The notes under the pieces: model-generated
Told to the model about the DNA's origin: nothing
Databases searched by the model: none
What the model saw: only the letters and a program-made list of their open reading frames with translations
Part shown: positions 20,849-35,800 of the stretch, in pieces
Position numbering within the stretch: position 1 is the first letter of the stretch
Layout of the letters: the number at the start of each line of letters is the position of its first letter
Position numbers and translations under genes: made by a program
Source of the DNA: Halichondria panicea
Taxonomy: Eukaryota; Porifera; Demospongiae; Suberitida; Halichondriidae
Reading direction: 5' to 3'
DNA: 64,000 bases
Assembly (NCBI RefSeq): GCF_963675165.1
Contig: NC_087387.1
Span: forward strand, 2,283,501-2,347,500

Positions 20849-23800
20849 ATGATGTATAAGCTCGTTGCATGTGTCCTAATTCTGTTTGCACTTATGCAAA
20901 AGGCAGTACAAGATGGCAACTGTCCTGACTGTGGAGTACCTACTGCTGAGGCTTTCATTACAAGCACCTTTTCCAGCAGTGTTGATAGAACCAGACAGAG
21001 ACGACAAGCTGCAATAAATCTGGAGCCTGGTATGTGAAGTCTATTTCATTACATGCATGCATGTGCATACCGTATTGCTAGAAATTAATGCGTTGATTGA
21101 ATGCTATTTATGCAAGCAGCTATCATATCGAATACTTCAATAATTCGAGGCCTGTACCCATTGAAACCGCGATATTTAATCGCATAAAGTTTCACGGAGC
21201 CTTAAAATTGTCCTCGAATATAAAATTAGTTCTACCACTATGGTGCGTTTTCAACAATTAGCTATTATACAAGCTTGCTGATCTGATCGACCGACTAAAT
21301 GCTTAGTACTGCATGATAAAAATGATATAGTTATTGCAGCTGGAAATTGATTTATGCATGTTGCACATGCAAGCTGGTGGTGGTGAAAATCAATCCACAA
21401 ACTCACACACAACTCAGAACACAGCATGCATTCGTCACTACTATACTGTTAGCCTATACTACCGTATAGCGATATCATTATTAATTTTAATGACGATAAT
21501 ATTTTGGCAAATCGAAGTGAGGGTTGCCAATTCAAGCTCATACCTGATTATTAATGCCATGCAGCGAACTTGTCTAAAAAAATGCCAAATATACCCTACA
21601 CGTATACTCACATTAGAGTTGTGGAAAATCGTCTTGCGCTTCGTGCAATAGCTGCCGATAATAGGTGTCTGGCGAAAATTTGCTCTATACCTTGCTTGCG
21701 CATGCGCACCGAGGCATAATAAGAGCTGCATGCGCACCATTCCACCAGTGACCTGCAGAAAGTCTAGGCTTTGAGTTGAGTAGAAGGTAATGCATGTGCA
21801 TTTGAGCAGTCATGTGTGGATATTCTGACCATGCAAGTGTATGTATTGTGCTCCAGTTTAATGTGGTTAGCCCTACTGGCTAGTCATAATTATCAAGAGT
21901 CTTAATTGAATTAAAAATGTGGGCGTACTCCAGCTGGTTTCCTTCTAAGAAATTGACCTAACATGTATATATAGGTGGTCACACGAAGTCTGTGACAACC
22001 TTTTCCAAGAAGTATATTCTTCTAACCAATAAGCCATAGGTATAGTGATTGCATCATTAGTATTTTCTACAGATTCAAATGTATGTATTGTGCTCCAGTT
22101 TAATGTGGTTAATAACGGCGGCCCTACTAGCTAGTCATAATTAAAAATGTGGGTGTACTCCAGTTGGTTTCCTTTCTAAGAAATTGATCTAACGTGTATA
22201 TATAGGTCGGTTACACGAAGTCTATGACAACCTTTTCCAAGAAGTATATTCTTCTAATCAATAAGCCATAGGTATATAGTGATTGCATCATTATTATTTT
22301 CTACAGATTCAAATGTTCCGAAGACCAGAGGCAGTAAATTTGCTCTTGCGTTTATGGGAAATCGTGTTAAACCAGCTAAAATAATGCTGTATATTACAAC
22401 CGAACAAAGTGTGTCTAATTTCACTATCAAGACAAAGTTTTCTGGTTTAATTGGATTCAACAAAACGTCATCTGGACTGTACTCTCATCCTGGGACAGCT
22501 CGGAGGGGGGAGTTCACCGTCGTGGAATTGCAAGTTTTTGCTGGAGAGGTTAACGAGCAGCCAGGCATATCTGTACTAACTGATGGCAATATTGATCAAA
22601 GTGATAGACAAAAGGGACTGATTTTAACCACAGAGAATCCAAGTGATGAGCTCACAATATATGCTCTCAGCACTAATAATAACATGGCCTCCTCCTCTGA
22701 TGCCTTCATGGCTATTAACTGTGTCGAATTTCCAACAGCAAGAGATTACCAATATTTCGTGTTCTCATCAGATGTAACTGGCGGAGGTGATTTTCAGAGT
22801 CAGTTGCTCATAACACCCTGTCAAGGTGAGACAACTATTCGAGTGAGACCTTCACAAGTGCAGCATCACCCGTCTTGGGTAAATCCAAGTGTTAACACAA
22901 CTTATTCACAATTTCAAGGTGAAGTGTTTTATGAACTGCGTTTCAATCGCTTTGATACTCTGTTGCTTAGCAATTTGGGTGATTTGACGGGCACTATCAT
23001 TACATCTGACAAGCCGTTGTCTGTTTTTAGTGGCGCTCTAATAGAGAGTAGTTATCTTGTAGAACAAGTTCCACCTCACCAAACTTATGGCGATTTCTTT
23101 TTTCTTCCATCAATGTCTTTAATGTTTCGAATAGGCTCTGTCAGCAATGAAACCTCTGTTGAGGTCAACTGTCTCTGTGAGCCAGTCTCTGCAAGTAGTA
23201 ATAGAGTGCTCCTTTCAGGATCTGGTAGCTCTTTCACTGCTACTATAAATCAAGGCCAATATGTTGAATGTAGATCACAGGCCCAAGGCTTTTGCAGCGT
23301 TCAGTCATCCCGTCCAGTTACAGTAATGAACTATAATAAACTTTTCAAGTATTTCTCTATGGTTTATATACCACCTGTTGATTCCTATTTGACTCGGTAC
23401 AGTCTCACAAGTCTGTCAGATTCTCGTTTTGCTTTCTTAAGCTATACTCTCCAGGAAAGAGATTATTACGAGCCCAACACGGAGGGATTGATTGGCAATG
23501 GAGATGTACTCCCACCATCTGATGGTTTCACTACCATCAATTGCAATGAGGGCTTTGGATCGATGTCGTGCGGTCGGGGAGCTACTGGATTCTTAAGCCC
23601 GAAAAATTATGATATAAAGTTTTCCGGGGATGTACCATTCTGGGGTTTTGTACATGGTGTTGCTACAAACTATTCATACGCTCACCCTCTACCGTTCAAA
23701 ATGGTACCAATAGGACGTAAGTTTTTTACCTATATATATAAAAGTGTGTCGACAATTCTTTTTTATGTTTTAGTGGTCTGGATTGAAGCTCAAGATATGG

Positions 23801-26800
23801 TTGTTATGGAAACCGTGGGTCTAGTAAATATGGGGTTTAGAGTAACAAATGGAGATACTTCACTGAGAACAAGAGCTTTCGTTGTCACTAAAAATATTAC
23901 TGCAATAGAAGGTAAGATGATTATTTTGTGTTGATACTAAGGAACAATATTTGGATAGACATGACTAGTTGTTGAATATCTACAATCATGGTAAAGGCTT
24001 GCACATGCGCACTATATAGTATATATATGGCACTGTTTTATTGGCATGTGATTCACTTGTAGTACCCTCGCTATGCTTGGGATACTACCTTAGCATGGGT
24101 TTCTAAATTCCGTGTAGACTCATCCAACACTGCATGTCTAGCTATTATGTGGTCAATGAATGTGTAGGACCGGTGCATGGTTACTATTCCAATTTTCGCA
24201 TAGGAGAGGACTATGGTTCCACTGGTTTGCTTCCAAGCACACCGGGAAATTGTAGTAAATTGGAATGGAGAGCTGGAAATTCAACTCTCAATAATTGTTT
24301 TCTTGTGCCCATAATTGATGATGACATTCCGGAACCAGTTGAAGTATTTGAGATTTTTGTTGAATGTGAGGCAAACGGAAACTGTTATCTTCCACGACAA
24401 CGATACACCATCACCATTATAGACGATCAAGGTACGTACAACTATATCTTATCTCACTTGAACCATTCCAATATCAAACAACGTTCGCGTTCTTTTGGTT
24501 ACAAAAAACCTAGTGAAGTTTTTCATATTTAGCTTGTAGACTGTACTATGCTTATAAGTTATGTAGGCTATAACCTATTATCAGATCAAATCTCAATCAC
24601 CTTATTAGAAGTCAAGTGCATAGAAATCAGGATTTCTAAATAGAGTACTTTCCATAATTATATACATACGGTCCCAAAGGTTGTTGATTTGTTTTAGAGG
24701 TTCCACTGTAACAGTTACCGTATAATGCTGTTGATGAATAATTATACGCAGGTCAGTGTGATCATCTTCCCCCGTTGTCCAATGGAAACATCTCCTATAG
24801 TTTTGATGGTTACCCTCTGAGGCCGTATGGTACTGTTGCCACTTACACCTGTAACCGACGATACTATCTCTCTGGAAATGAAACAAGGACGTGTACCAAC
24901 AGTGAATGGTTGGGAACAATGCCGACATGTATAGGTATAGCTAATTACTGTATTATAAATTATTTACCCCCTGCATGGGTCATTAGGACTAAACCTCTAA
25001 TTGAAACTTATAAATAATATAATGTGTTAAAAATCCAGATCAGTACCGTATATCTTCTAATTTATCGGACAGCAAAAACTAATTATTTTGGAAATTGTCT
25101 GGGTATAATTGGATTTTTATAGAGCATGCGAAGTATCCAGAATAAGCAAGCAGCTGCATGCGAGCTAGCTAAGTTTAATAGAACAGTGTACGACTGAATA
25201 GTTGCACTATAGCTAGCTATATACTCAAAGCTATCTAACTGCAGCATTCTAAGTCTTACTTGCCGTCTTATGAATGTAAAATGAATGAAATGCGGCCACT
25301 CGGCTATTCCATATACTGGCCAGTCTTGGCTGCCCCAAACTAGGTTTTAAATGTGCGTTTATTACGGCCGGATATGACATTTTGGGTGTGGATTGGCCGA
25401 TAAATTGGACTACACATCATCAATTATCCTTCATTATCCTGGAGACAGAACCGCAAAATTAGTCATTCGAGGTAAGGTCGATTTTTAGCTGTGGCTATTT
25501 TCTGAAATACAGCAACCTCGCTTTTCCGGCCAAGCTGCACTGTCCCAAGGGTGACCAGATTAATGAGAGTCTACTGTATATAAGCTTGTCGACTGAAGTA
25601 CCGGTACTTGCTGCATGCATGACTATATTGATTGTGTGGCAATGAAACACATACTCCATGCATTAGCAGGCGCTTGCAAGCAAATATTAATGCCATGCAT
25701 GCAGTGTCTCAATGTTATGCACATAATTATAGTTCAGGCATGCCATCAGTTTACTTCCACACACACACTATAGATTGTGCATGTGATACATCAATTTTAA
25801 GCCACTCCAAGTGGAAACTTAGTTTCATGCATGCAGCTCTGTGTTGATACATGTATAGGCCAGGGTATTGTGGGCTAAAAGCAATTTTACTTAAGATGTA
25901 TAGTGTAGTATAATTAAGTCATAGAATTACGAAGTATGTACCACTCCTTAGCATCGATCCCAGGCTGAGTTGTCGCTTTTATAACGGTCGGTTAATGCAA
26001 ACAACTAACCTCTCATGTGATGAATTTCTATTTCTGTAGATTCCAGTTCTCCTAAAACCAGAGGCAATAAATTTGCTGTTGCATTTATGAGAAATGCTGT
26101 TGGACGATCCAAAATATCACTTTATATTACAACGGAACAAGATGTGTCTGCTTTCACTATTGAAACGAGGCTTCCTGACCTGATTGGATTCAACGAGGTA
26201 TCACCTGACAGTGGATTGTTCTTTCGTACTGGCACAGCACGGAGGGGGAATTTCACAGTCATTCAATTACAAGCTGGTGGAGTGAGTAACGGACGGCCAG
26301 ACTTATCAGTACAGAGTGACGGCGATAATGATACAAGTGATAGACAAAAAGGACTGATTATAACTGCAGATAATCCAAGTGATGAGCTCACCGTATATGC
26401 TCTCAGCAGTAATAATGACATGGCCTCCTCCGCTGATGCCTTCATGGCCATTAACTGTGTCGAGTTTCCAACAGCGAACAATTATCAATATTTTGTATTC
26501 TCGTCTGGTGGAGGACCTTTTGAGAGCCAGTTTCTCCTCACACCGTGTCAGGATGACACACGTATTGGAGTGAGACCATCACAAACACAGCTTCATCCCT
26601 CCTGGGTGAGCCCAAACTCTACTATCACTCGCTCTCAAGAAGAATTGACATACGGACTACATTTCAATCGCTTTGATACTCTGATGCTTAGCAATGTTAA
26701 TGATTTGACTGGCACTATCGTTACATCTGACAAGCCACTGTCTGTTTTCAGCGGCCATCAATGTGGAACTCTTACCAATAATGGAACTTGTGGTTACCTA

Positions 26801-29800
26801 GTAGAACAAATTCCACCACACCCAACGTACGGTGATATGTTTCTTCTTGCACCGTTTGATGTTCGACAAACAGGTGCAGTATATCGAATCGGTACTGTCA
26901 GCAATGATGTATCTTTACAGATCAATTGTCCATGTGATCTGGTCTCTGATGTGATGAGTAACAGTAACAGTAACAATATGTTGTCAGGCTCTGGTCGCCT
27001 TTTGTATACTACTATAAATCAAGGCCAGTACGCTGAGTGCAGAACACCTCCAAACAACAGTACATTTTGCAGCGTCAAATCAACACGTCCGGTTACAGTA
27101 ATGATTTACACCCTTGGAAGTTTAGTCAATAATTTAGACTTCACCAGTCCAATCAGCGACCCCTCGATGGTGTACATACCACCTGTTGATTCCTATCTGA
27201 CTCGGTACAGTCTCACAAGTCTTTCATATCCTTTTTCTGTGTCATTAAGCTATACTCTCCGTGAAAGTAATTTCGCCAATCTAAACTCTTCGAAATTGCT
27301 TATTAACAAAGAATTCAAACCATCTGATGATTTTACTACCATTGATTGCATTGGAAAAGTACAATGTGGACGAGGAGCTACTAGATATTTAGGTCAAAGA
27401 AACTTTAATATACAATTTTTGGGTGATGTACCGTTCTGGGGGTATGCATACGGTTCTGCTGAGGATGTTTCATTTGCTTATCCTCTACCATTTGAGATGA
27501 TACCGATAGGGCGTAAGTTATAATTATACACAAAAGTTGTGTCCCTTATTTACTTCACTCCTTTTCTCCAGTGGCCCGGATTGAAGCCCAAAACAAGACT
27601 GTTATGGAAAATGTAGGTCTAGTCGATATGGGGTTTATGATAACAGGAGGTTACAATTCAGTGAGGACAAGAGCTTTCGCTGTCACTAGTAATTTGTCTG
27701 CAACAGAAGGTATTGACAGATTCTTTTTATTCATGTACATGTTGGAGATATTTTTCACAGCGTCCATGCTCTAATTAAAATGATGCGCAGTCCAAGATAC
27801 TGCTTTAGATTACGAAGTGCATGTGTTCATTCTGTTTGTATTTGCTGTAGAGAGATAATAAACTTTCCACGTGTTTTGTATTTTCTTCTACTTGCAGGCG
27901 CAGACTATAATTCAACTGGTTTGCACCCAGGTAAGGGCAAAAGTAACCTGATATGGAAACGTCATACATCAGCTCCCATAGCTCAATTTATTGTGCCCAT
28001 AATTGATGATGACATTCCGGAACCAATTGAAGTGTTAGAGATTTTTGTTGAATGTGAGAAAAATAGAAACTGTTATCTACCACGACAACGATACACCATC
28101 ACTATTATAGACGATCAAGGTACGTACGTGGCACGGTGCAACTTTCATACTTATCACCTTATACACTGTAGGTGTGTGTGCCCACATTCATATATTTAGC
28201 TTTTCCATTGCATGTGTATATAGTATAGACTAGTGATTCATTGATGTTCAATGGAACCTCTAAATGTCGACACTTATAATCTGGCCACTCAATCGAAATA
28301 GAAGCACGTACAAATTAACCACTGTAATCATAGGGTGTCATACAGGGGGGAAGGTGGGATACCTCCCCCCTAGCTCCAATTTCCCCCCCCCTTTCAAGTA
28401 CTAGTTGTGTGACTGAGTGTCCATAGCTGGGTATTGAAAAACAGTTGACCTTTTTTTAGCTGGTTACTTTTCTCGTTTCCCCCCTCTACTTCAAAATCCT
28501 GTATGACACCCTGAATCAAGACACGTCAATACAAGGAACAATCTCTTCATACTTAAAAGGGTGTCCATTTAGAGGTTCTACTGTAATGCTTGCTGATGAT
28601 TATATTTAAATGTACGCAGGTCAGTGTCATAATCTTCTCCCGTTGTCCAATGGACACATCTCCTATAGTTTTGATGGTTACCCTCTGAGGCCGTATGGTA
28701 CTGTTGCCACTCACACCTGTAATAAAGGATATTATCTCTCCGGAGATAAAAATAGGACGTGTAACAACAGTGAATGGTTGGGAACTATGCCGACATGTAT
28801 AGGTATGGCTAATTGCTGCGTTATCTATTTATCCCCTGCATGGGTCATTAGGACTAAGCCTCCAATTACATCTTACAATTACCAGAATAAAGAAGCAAAT
28901 GATGCACTTGCCAACCTCCTACAGGTCACAAAGTATGTACCTCTCATAATGACATTATTTCCATAGATTTCAATTCTCTTAAAACCAGAGGCAATAAATT
29001 TGCTCTTGCATTTATGAGAAATGCTGTTGGACGGTCCGAAATATCACTTCATATTACAACGGAACAAGATGTGTCTGCTTTTACTATTGAAACAAGGCTT
29101 CCTGACCTGATTGGATTCAACGAGGTATCACCTGACAGTGGATTGTTCTCTCGTACTGGAACAGCACAGAGGGGGCATTTCACAGTCATTCAATTGCAAG
29201 CTAGTGGAGGGATTAACAGACGGGAAGACTTATCAGTACAGAGTGACGGCAATAATGGTAGATCTACAAGTGATAGACAAAAAGGACTGATTTTAACTGC
29301 AGACAATCTAAATGATGAACTCACAGTATATGCTCTCAGCAGTAATAATAATTTGGCCTCCTCCGCTGATGCCTTTATGGCTATTAATTGTGTCGAGTTT
29401 TCAACAGCGAAAGATTACCAATATTTCATATTCTCATCAGATGCAACTGGAGGAACTTTTGATAGTCAGTTTCTCATCACACCCTGTCAGGATGACACAA
29501 TTATTCGAATGATAACATCACAAAAACAGCTTCATCCCTCCTGGGTGAGACCAAACCCTGCTATCACTAACACTCGGGTAGAATCGACATACGGAGTGCA
29601 CTTCAATCGCTTCGACACTCTGATGCTTAGTAATGTGAATGATTTGACGGGCACTATCATTACATCTGACAAACCATTGTCTGTTTTCAGTGGCCATCAA
29701 TGTGGAAATCCTACCAAAGACAGAACTTGCGATTATCTGGTAGAACAAATTCCACCACACCCAACGTACGGTGATATGTTTCTTCTTGCACCATTTGATC

Positions 29801-32800
29801 TTCGACAAAGTGGTGAAGTATATAGAATTGGTACTGTCAGCGATGAAGCCTCTATACAAGTCAACTGTCTATGTGAACCAGTCTCTGCTAGTAGAAATGG
29901 TCGAAGAGTCCTCCTATCAGGCTTTGGTCGATCTATGACCGCTGTTATTAATCGAGGCCAATACGTTGAGTGCAGAACACCACATAACAGTCGTACATTT
30001 TGCAGCGTCCAGTCAACACGTCCGATTACAGTTATGAGCTACACCCTCGGAAATTCAGTCGATAATTTGAACTTGACTAAAGCAATCGGCGATCCCTCGA
30101 TGGTGTATATACCACCTGTCGATTCCTATCTAACTCGGTACAGTCTCACAAGTCTGTCAGATCCTTCTTCTGTGTCCTTAAGCTATACTCTCCGGGAAAG
30201 TGATTACGAACCAAACACTCAAGGATTGCTTGTCAATAGAGATGTGTTCACACCAACTGATGGTTTCGCTACCATCGATTGTAGTGTGGACTGTATTGCA
30301 TCAATGGTGTGTGGGCGGGGAGCTACTGGAGTCTTCGGAGTAGATGCATTTGATATAACTTTTTCTGGTGATGTACCATTCTGGGGGTATGCATACGGTT
30401 TTGCTAAGGACAATTCATTTACTTACCCTCTTCCATTTGCGATGAAACCAATAGGATGTAAGTTCTATCATACCACCAAATAAAATAATATGTCTTACTT
30501 CTTACTTCTTTCCTCCAGTGGCCTGGATTGAAGCTCAAGACATGATTGTTTTGGAAACAGTGGGTCAAGTGGATATGGAGTTCTTGATAACAAGAGGGGA
30601 CCGTTCAACAGTAACAAGAGCTTTTGCTGTCACTAGAAATTTGTCTGCAACAGAAGGTACTATAATTATAATTCATAACATTTGGGAGCAATGAATAGGT
30701 AGGCTCCATTCCAAGATACACACAGTACGTACTACAAGTTCCTAATGCAGGTGTTCAAAATAAATGTTGTAGAGGTAGCCACCAAAAAATATTTTTCCAC
30801 ATGCAGGAGAGGACTATACTGTAACTGGTGTACACCCAGGTACAGTGGGCAATAGTAACATGAGATGGAGACGCCGTAATTCAGCTCCCAATAATCGATT
30901 TATCGTGCCCATAATTGATGATGAGATTCCGGAACCAATTGAAAAATTGGAAATATTTGTTGAATGTGATGCTAGTGAAAACTGTTATTTACCACGACAA
31001 AGTTACACCATTACCATTATAGACGATCAAGGTACGTACAGCTATCACGCTATCACTAAGGTTATAGTTAGGATATGTGTCCGTCCCTACAATCACTATA
31101 ATTAATTATTTGTTAGTGTTCAGTGGAACCCTGAAAAATCCTTATGATACTTTCTATAGGTCCCAATCGACATTGGTTCCACTTTTAGCCTATTTTCATT
31201 GCTGCTCAAGTACCCTATACATAAGCTAATATTATGTTTAGGTCAAGTGTAGGACACTTCTGAGTTCTCCAAAAAAAGTGTTGATTTTGGAGTTTAGACT
31301 TTAAATGTTTCACTGTTACTCTATATGTTGCTGACGATGATTGTAACCTTTGAATATAATTATACGTATGCAGGTCAGTGTGATCATCTTCCCTCGCTGC
31401 CCAATGGAAACATCTCTTATAGTTTTGGTGGTTTTCCTCTGAGGCCGTATGGTACTGTCGCCACTTACACCTGTAACCAAGGATACTATCTCTCTGGAAA
31501 TGAAACAAGGGCGTGTAACAACAGTGAATGGTTTGGAAAAATGCCGACATGTAAAGGTATAGCTAATTGCTGCATTATTTTACCCCTTAATTTGCATGGG
31601 TCACTATTACTACTTCGCACTGTTTAGAGATAATCTGATCCTATAAGCTAATTGTGCTTGCCTAAAAAGATATTAATGTTTCTGGGATTTTATTCCTTAC
31701 TTTGTACATAGCCTCTATTTTAGGCTTATTACTACCTATATAGTCAACAAACTTGTCCATTATTGTAGCCTTTTGCCGTGTCCTGCCTCCTATTGACAAT
31801 GGTGTTTTGGATTACGATATGATGGAAAGTCTGTTGAATGCTACTAGACCGAATGGAACTGTTGCAACGTACACTTGTGACGATGGATTCAGGCTGGATG
31901 GAAATACTAGGATCCGGATATGTGACACAGGAAATTGGACGGCCACAGCACCTGTGTGCATAGAAAGTAAGCCCCGGGTATGTACATGTTTGTGTGGTAC
32001 TGTTCAGATGTTATGTATATATAGTAGCCTCGTAACAAATGCAATTTGAAAGATAATTCCTTCTTACGCAAAACAGTTCTGTACAACTTCCCCCCAATTG
32101 TCTTAATTTTCAGAGGTTCCTCTGTATAATTATATAATTATTATAGTTATTGCTATACAGTTGAGTATCGATTATCCGAACATCTGGTGTCCCCACCTCA
32201 TATCCGGAGGGCTGAAATATTCGGATACCAAAAATGAGCCATGCTCATCAATAATTTGCATGCAAAATCAGCAAATAATGCATGTCCATGCAGAGCTCTT
32301 ACAAATTATACTATAATCTTGGGCATAATGCAATGGACAGAACAAGGTAGCAAGCTATACTGTTAGGCTAAGTTGAAGCATTTAGCTGCTTCTGCTAATC
32401 AACAACGCAAAAGATTTCAACCATGTGGACACTTAATGTGCATGTGCGAGTGGGTGTTTGCTATGAATATTTCACGGATAATCGAGAATTTGGATGATCG
32501 GTATTCGGATAATCGAAGTTCAACTGTATAATTATTCTGTTGACATACATAATTGCCTGATCATTATCCCTAGACCCAACAGTATCCATGGCTCAGTCAA
32601 TCAGTCAGGGAGGAGGCTTGTCTGACCTTGTGATTATTAGCGTCATTGTTGTCGTGGTTGTGGCTGCTCTTGCTATATTGGCGATAGTTTGCTGTCTCTA
32701 TATTAAAAGGTCGATACAAAACAAAGAAGAGGGGCTAAAAGTGTACACTGTAAGGTGAGCCCCCTTTTCGTACCATAATGTGGCAGACGAACGAATAAAC

Positions 32801-35800
32801 GAGGCGAGCCGTTAGCTGCGTGCAGCGCAAAAATTTGAGCTATACAATTTGTAGCACAATGTGGCAGACGAATATGATGGCTAAGCCACTAAAAGCACAT
32901 TGTCAAGGACTGGTGCAGTTTGAACTATAATTTATAGCTATCTGTAGCTACTGTGCTGTAGATGCATGTGTGTTTGTTACCTTCATAATTAAACCTCTCT
33001 CTCTTTATAGACAGCTGAGGAAGCTGTCTGGCCCAAACACTCTTATGGGTATGTATATATATATACTATAATTATGCATGTGTATGGGTATTCAAATCAG
33101 TCTCATTCTCATTCTGCAGAATATCAAACTCGACAGATTGTGAAGTATGTTCCAGAATCAATGAGAATTCCCAGCTCTAATCTGAAATTACAGGATGCAG
33201 CAGTCGGTCAAGGTAACTACGTAATGGTTAGATCCCACTTTTCATTATTAATTAGATGTATCCTCAAGCAATCTATAGTTTAATACCAGCCATGCAAGAA
33301 CTATATACCTCACATAAAATTATAGTTCCCTGCTAAACACCCTCAAGTGCATGGGATCTTATAGTTATAACAAGAAAAATGAGTAAATAAATACTTGTCA
33401 GACTTTATTCTCTCATCTTTCTCTGGCAGTTTGATAATATTATGTTTGATAATGTTTGGTTTGTTCCCATCATTCTAGGAGCTTTTGGGATTGTGTACAA
33501 AGGATTACTAATGGACTGGAACAATGTTGCCATGAGGGGCGTGGCTTTGAAAACGCTAAAAGGTGAATTATAAGCAATTTTATACTCCGCATTTTTGAAA
33601 TAAGTCTCCAGATTTTGTATTAGTTATTGCCCAGCACAAGTGCAACATGCCAAATATAACATTGCATGGAGCAACATAATGCCCGATTGAGGGCCGCAGG
33701 CATGTTGCAGAGGGCACCTGCAATAATAACTAACTTGTTGCCCCAATGATGTCAAACTCTTCTGATTGGTTAAGTTTTCCCTATAAATTGTGATGATAGA
33801 CATGTGATTATTAGTTTTGCTTCCCACAACTATAGTGCAAAGGAAAGGAGCCTATAAAAGGGACCAATTGAGTTACATGTATTGGGTGGGAGGGCAGGAT
33901 AAAAGTCAAAAAGCATATTTCATCCCCACTGCATTTACACACAGTGCAACATGCCATATATAATTATTGCAGTGCAATACATGGTTGCTATGGTAGTGAT
34001 GCAAGATGCCAGAGCACTGGATTGCTTTTATCTGCCCACTCACTTGGCAACAAATATGCATATGCACCTCCAAATTTACCTTTTGCTCTGAGAGTGGACA
34101 CATACACAAGTCCTATATAGCCATAAATTATGCCCCCTAGCTCCTCCTAGCCTCGAGACCAGCCATTCGTTATCTGAAAGAACGCCTGGTCAAGTTCCAA
34201 TGTGTAGAACTTGGTCCAGGAATTTCTTGGACCGATAATTTCCCACAACAACCATAATTGCCCGTGAATATCATTATGATGCTTACAGTAACGTGCAGTA
34301 TTGTTGTGGTTGTGGTTACCGCAATCATGTTCACAACTACTCAAGCCTAACCACTCGCTGACTCAGCTAAACAAGTTCTACATTGAGTGGACACACAAGT
34401 CCTATAGCGTAAATTATAATTACACCCCATGCACCTCTATAGGTCTGTTCACTCAGAGTGACGTACAGAGCATGGTGAGGGAGATCACCAAGATGCAGGA
34501 GTTCCACCATCATCACGTCATGCCCTTGATTGGGGTATGTCTTGATGCCGGACCCGGTGTTTCCATGGTAATGCCTTATATGACAAACGGGAGTCTACTA
34601 GACTATTTGAAGAAAGAGAGGTCTAACCTAGAGTTGGCAGAGGGAGAGGATTTTGAGAAGGTATTTTGTACTCCATGCCAACAAATTAATTCAGCACACA
34701 CGCGGTTGGTTATTGTGGTCACCCAATATAATAAGCTGCAGTAAACCTCCGAGGACAAGGGCAAAGCCCCGAGGGTGGTTTACAATAAATAATATACGGC
34801 TTTCTGAAACTATTTCAAAAGCTACTTTCAAGGGTCAATAACTTGAGTTAGGAATGTCTGTCTGTCCAATTACAAAACTACATGCTAATATTTTGCAATG
34901 CCTCTTATATTGTTTAACTGATAGAAGATATTGATTTATTTTTCTATGCTGATTTTACATATCGTGTACTGTACGTAGGTATTTGCTGTAAGGAAGCTAC
35001 TGTTGAAGATGTGTCATCAGATAGCTCTTGGAATGGCGTATCTTGCTGAGCACAAGTTCGTCCATCGAGACCTAGCTGCCAGGAACTGCATGTGAGGCAT
35101 TGAATCGGTTTGTCTAGTCTTGTGTGCTGCATGGCACACTGTAACACAAAGCACTTATATAATCTTTGATAAAGCATAATGTACTGTATAATTATTTCGA
35201 GGGTAGCTAGATCTATAAACTTTTGCGGAGTGAATGTTAGAAAGGTTTTCTTGAAATAATTATAGCAGCCTTTTTGCAGCATGTATGCATGCATGCATGC
35301 ATGACTGTGATAGTAAATTTGTGGGTATAAATGTTAGCAGTACATGCTTAATTAATCAGCGAAAACCACTACCCTTGAAATGATTATACCCACTATACAG
35401 TATTCAAGTCACTATAAAATTAATATAGATTGCTAATAAGTTAATATGCTCACTGAATATGTATAGGTTGGATTCAAATGGTGACATCAAAGTTGGGGAT
35501 TTTGGCTTGGCTGAGGATGTGTGTGCACAAGGGTACTTCAGACAGGGTGAAGCTGAGGGAGTCAAACTGCCGTACAAATGGTTGGCAGTGGAGAGTCTAA
35601 GCGATGCTATCTTCAATGAGAAAACTGATGTGGTACGTATGTTGCTCTAGTTACGGTAGCAATTAAAATAAACATTGTGTGGTGCTCGGTACGTCAGTTA
35701 CAGACCCTCAAAACTTGATACGTGATATTATTCTCCCCAATAATATACAGTGGTCGTATGGTGTGACCGTGTGGGAGGTCTTCAGTGGTGGCCGAACTCC

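Noticed and set aside
34147..34344. His/Asn-rich frame in an RTK intron as an alternative exon
   Set aside because: Opposite strand, no fitting splice phase, and the kinase domain is complete without it.
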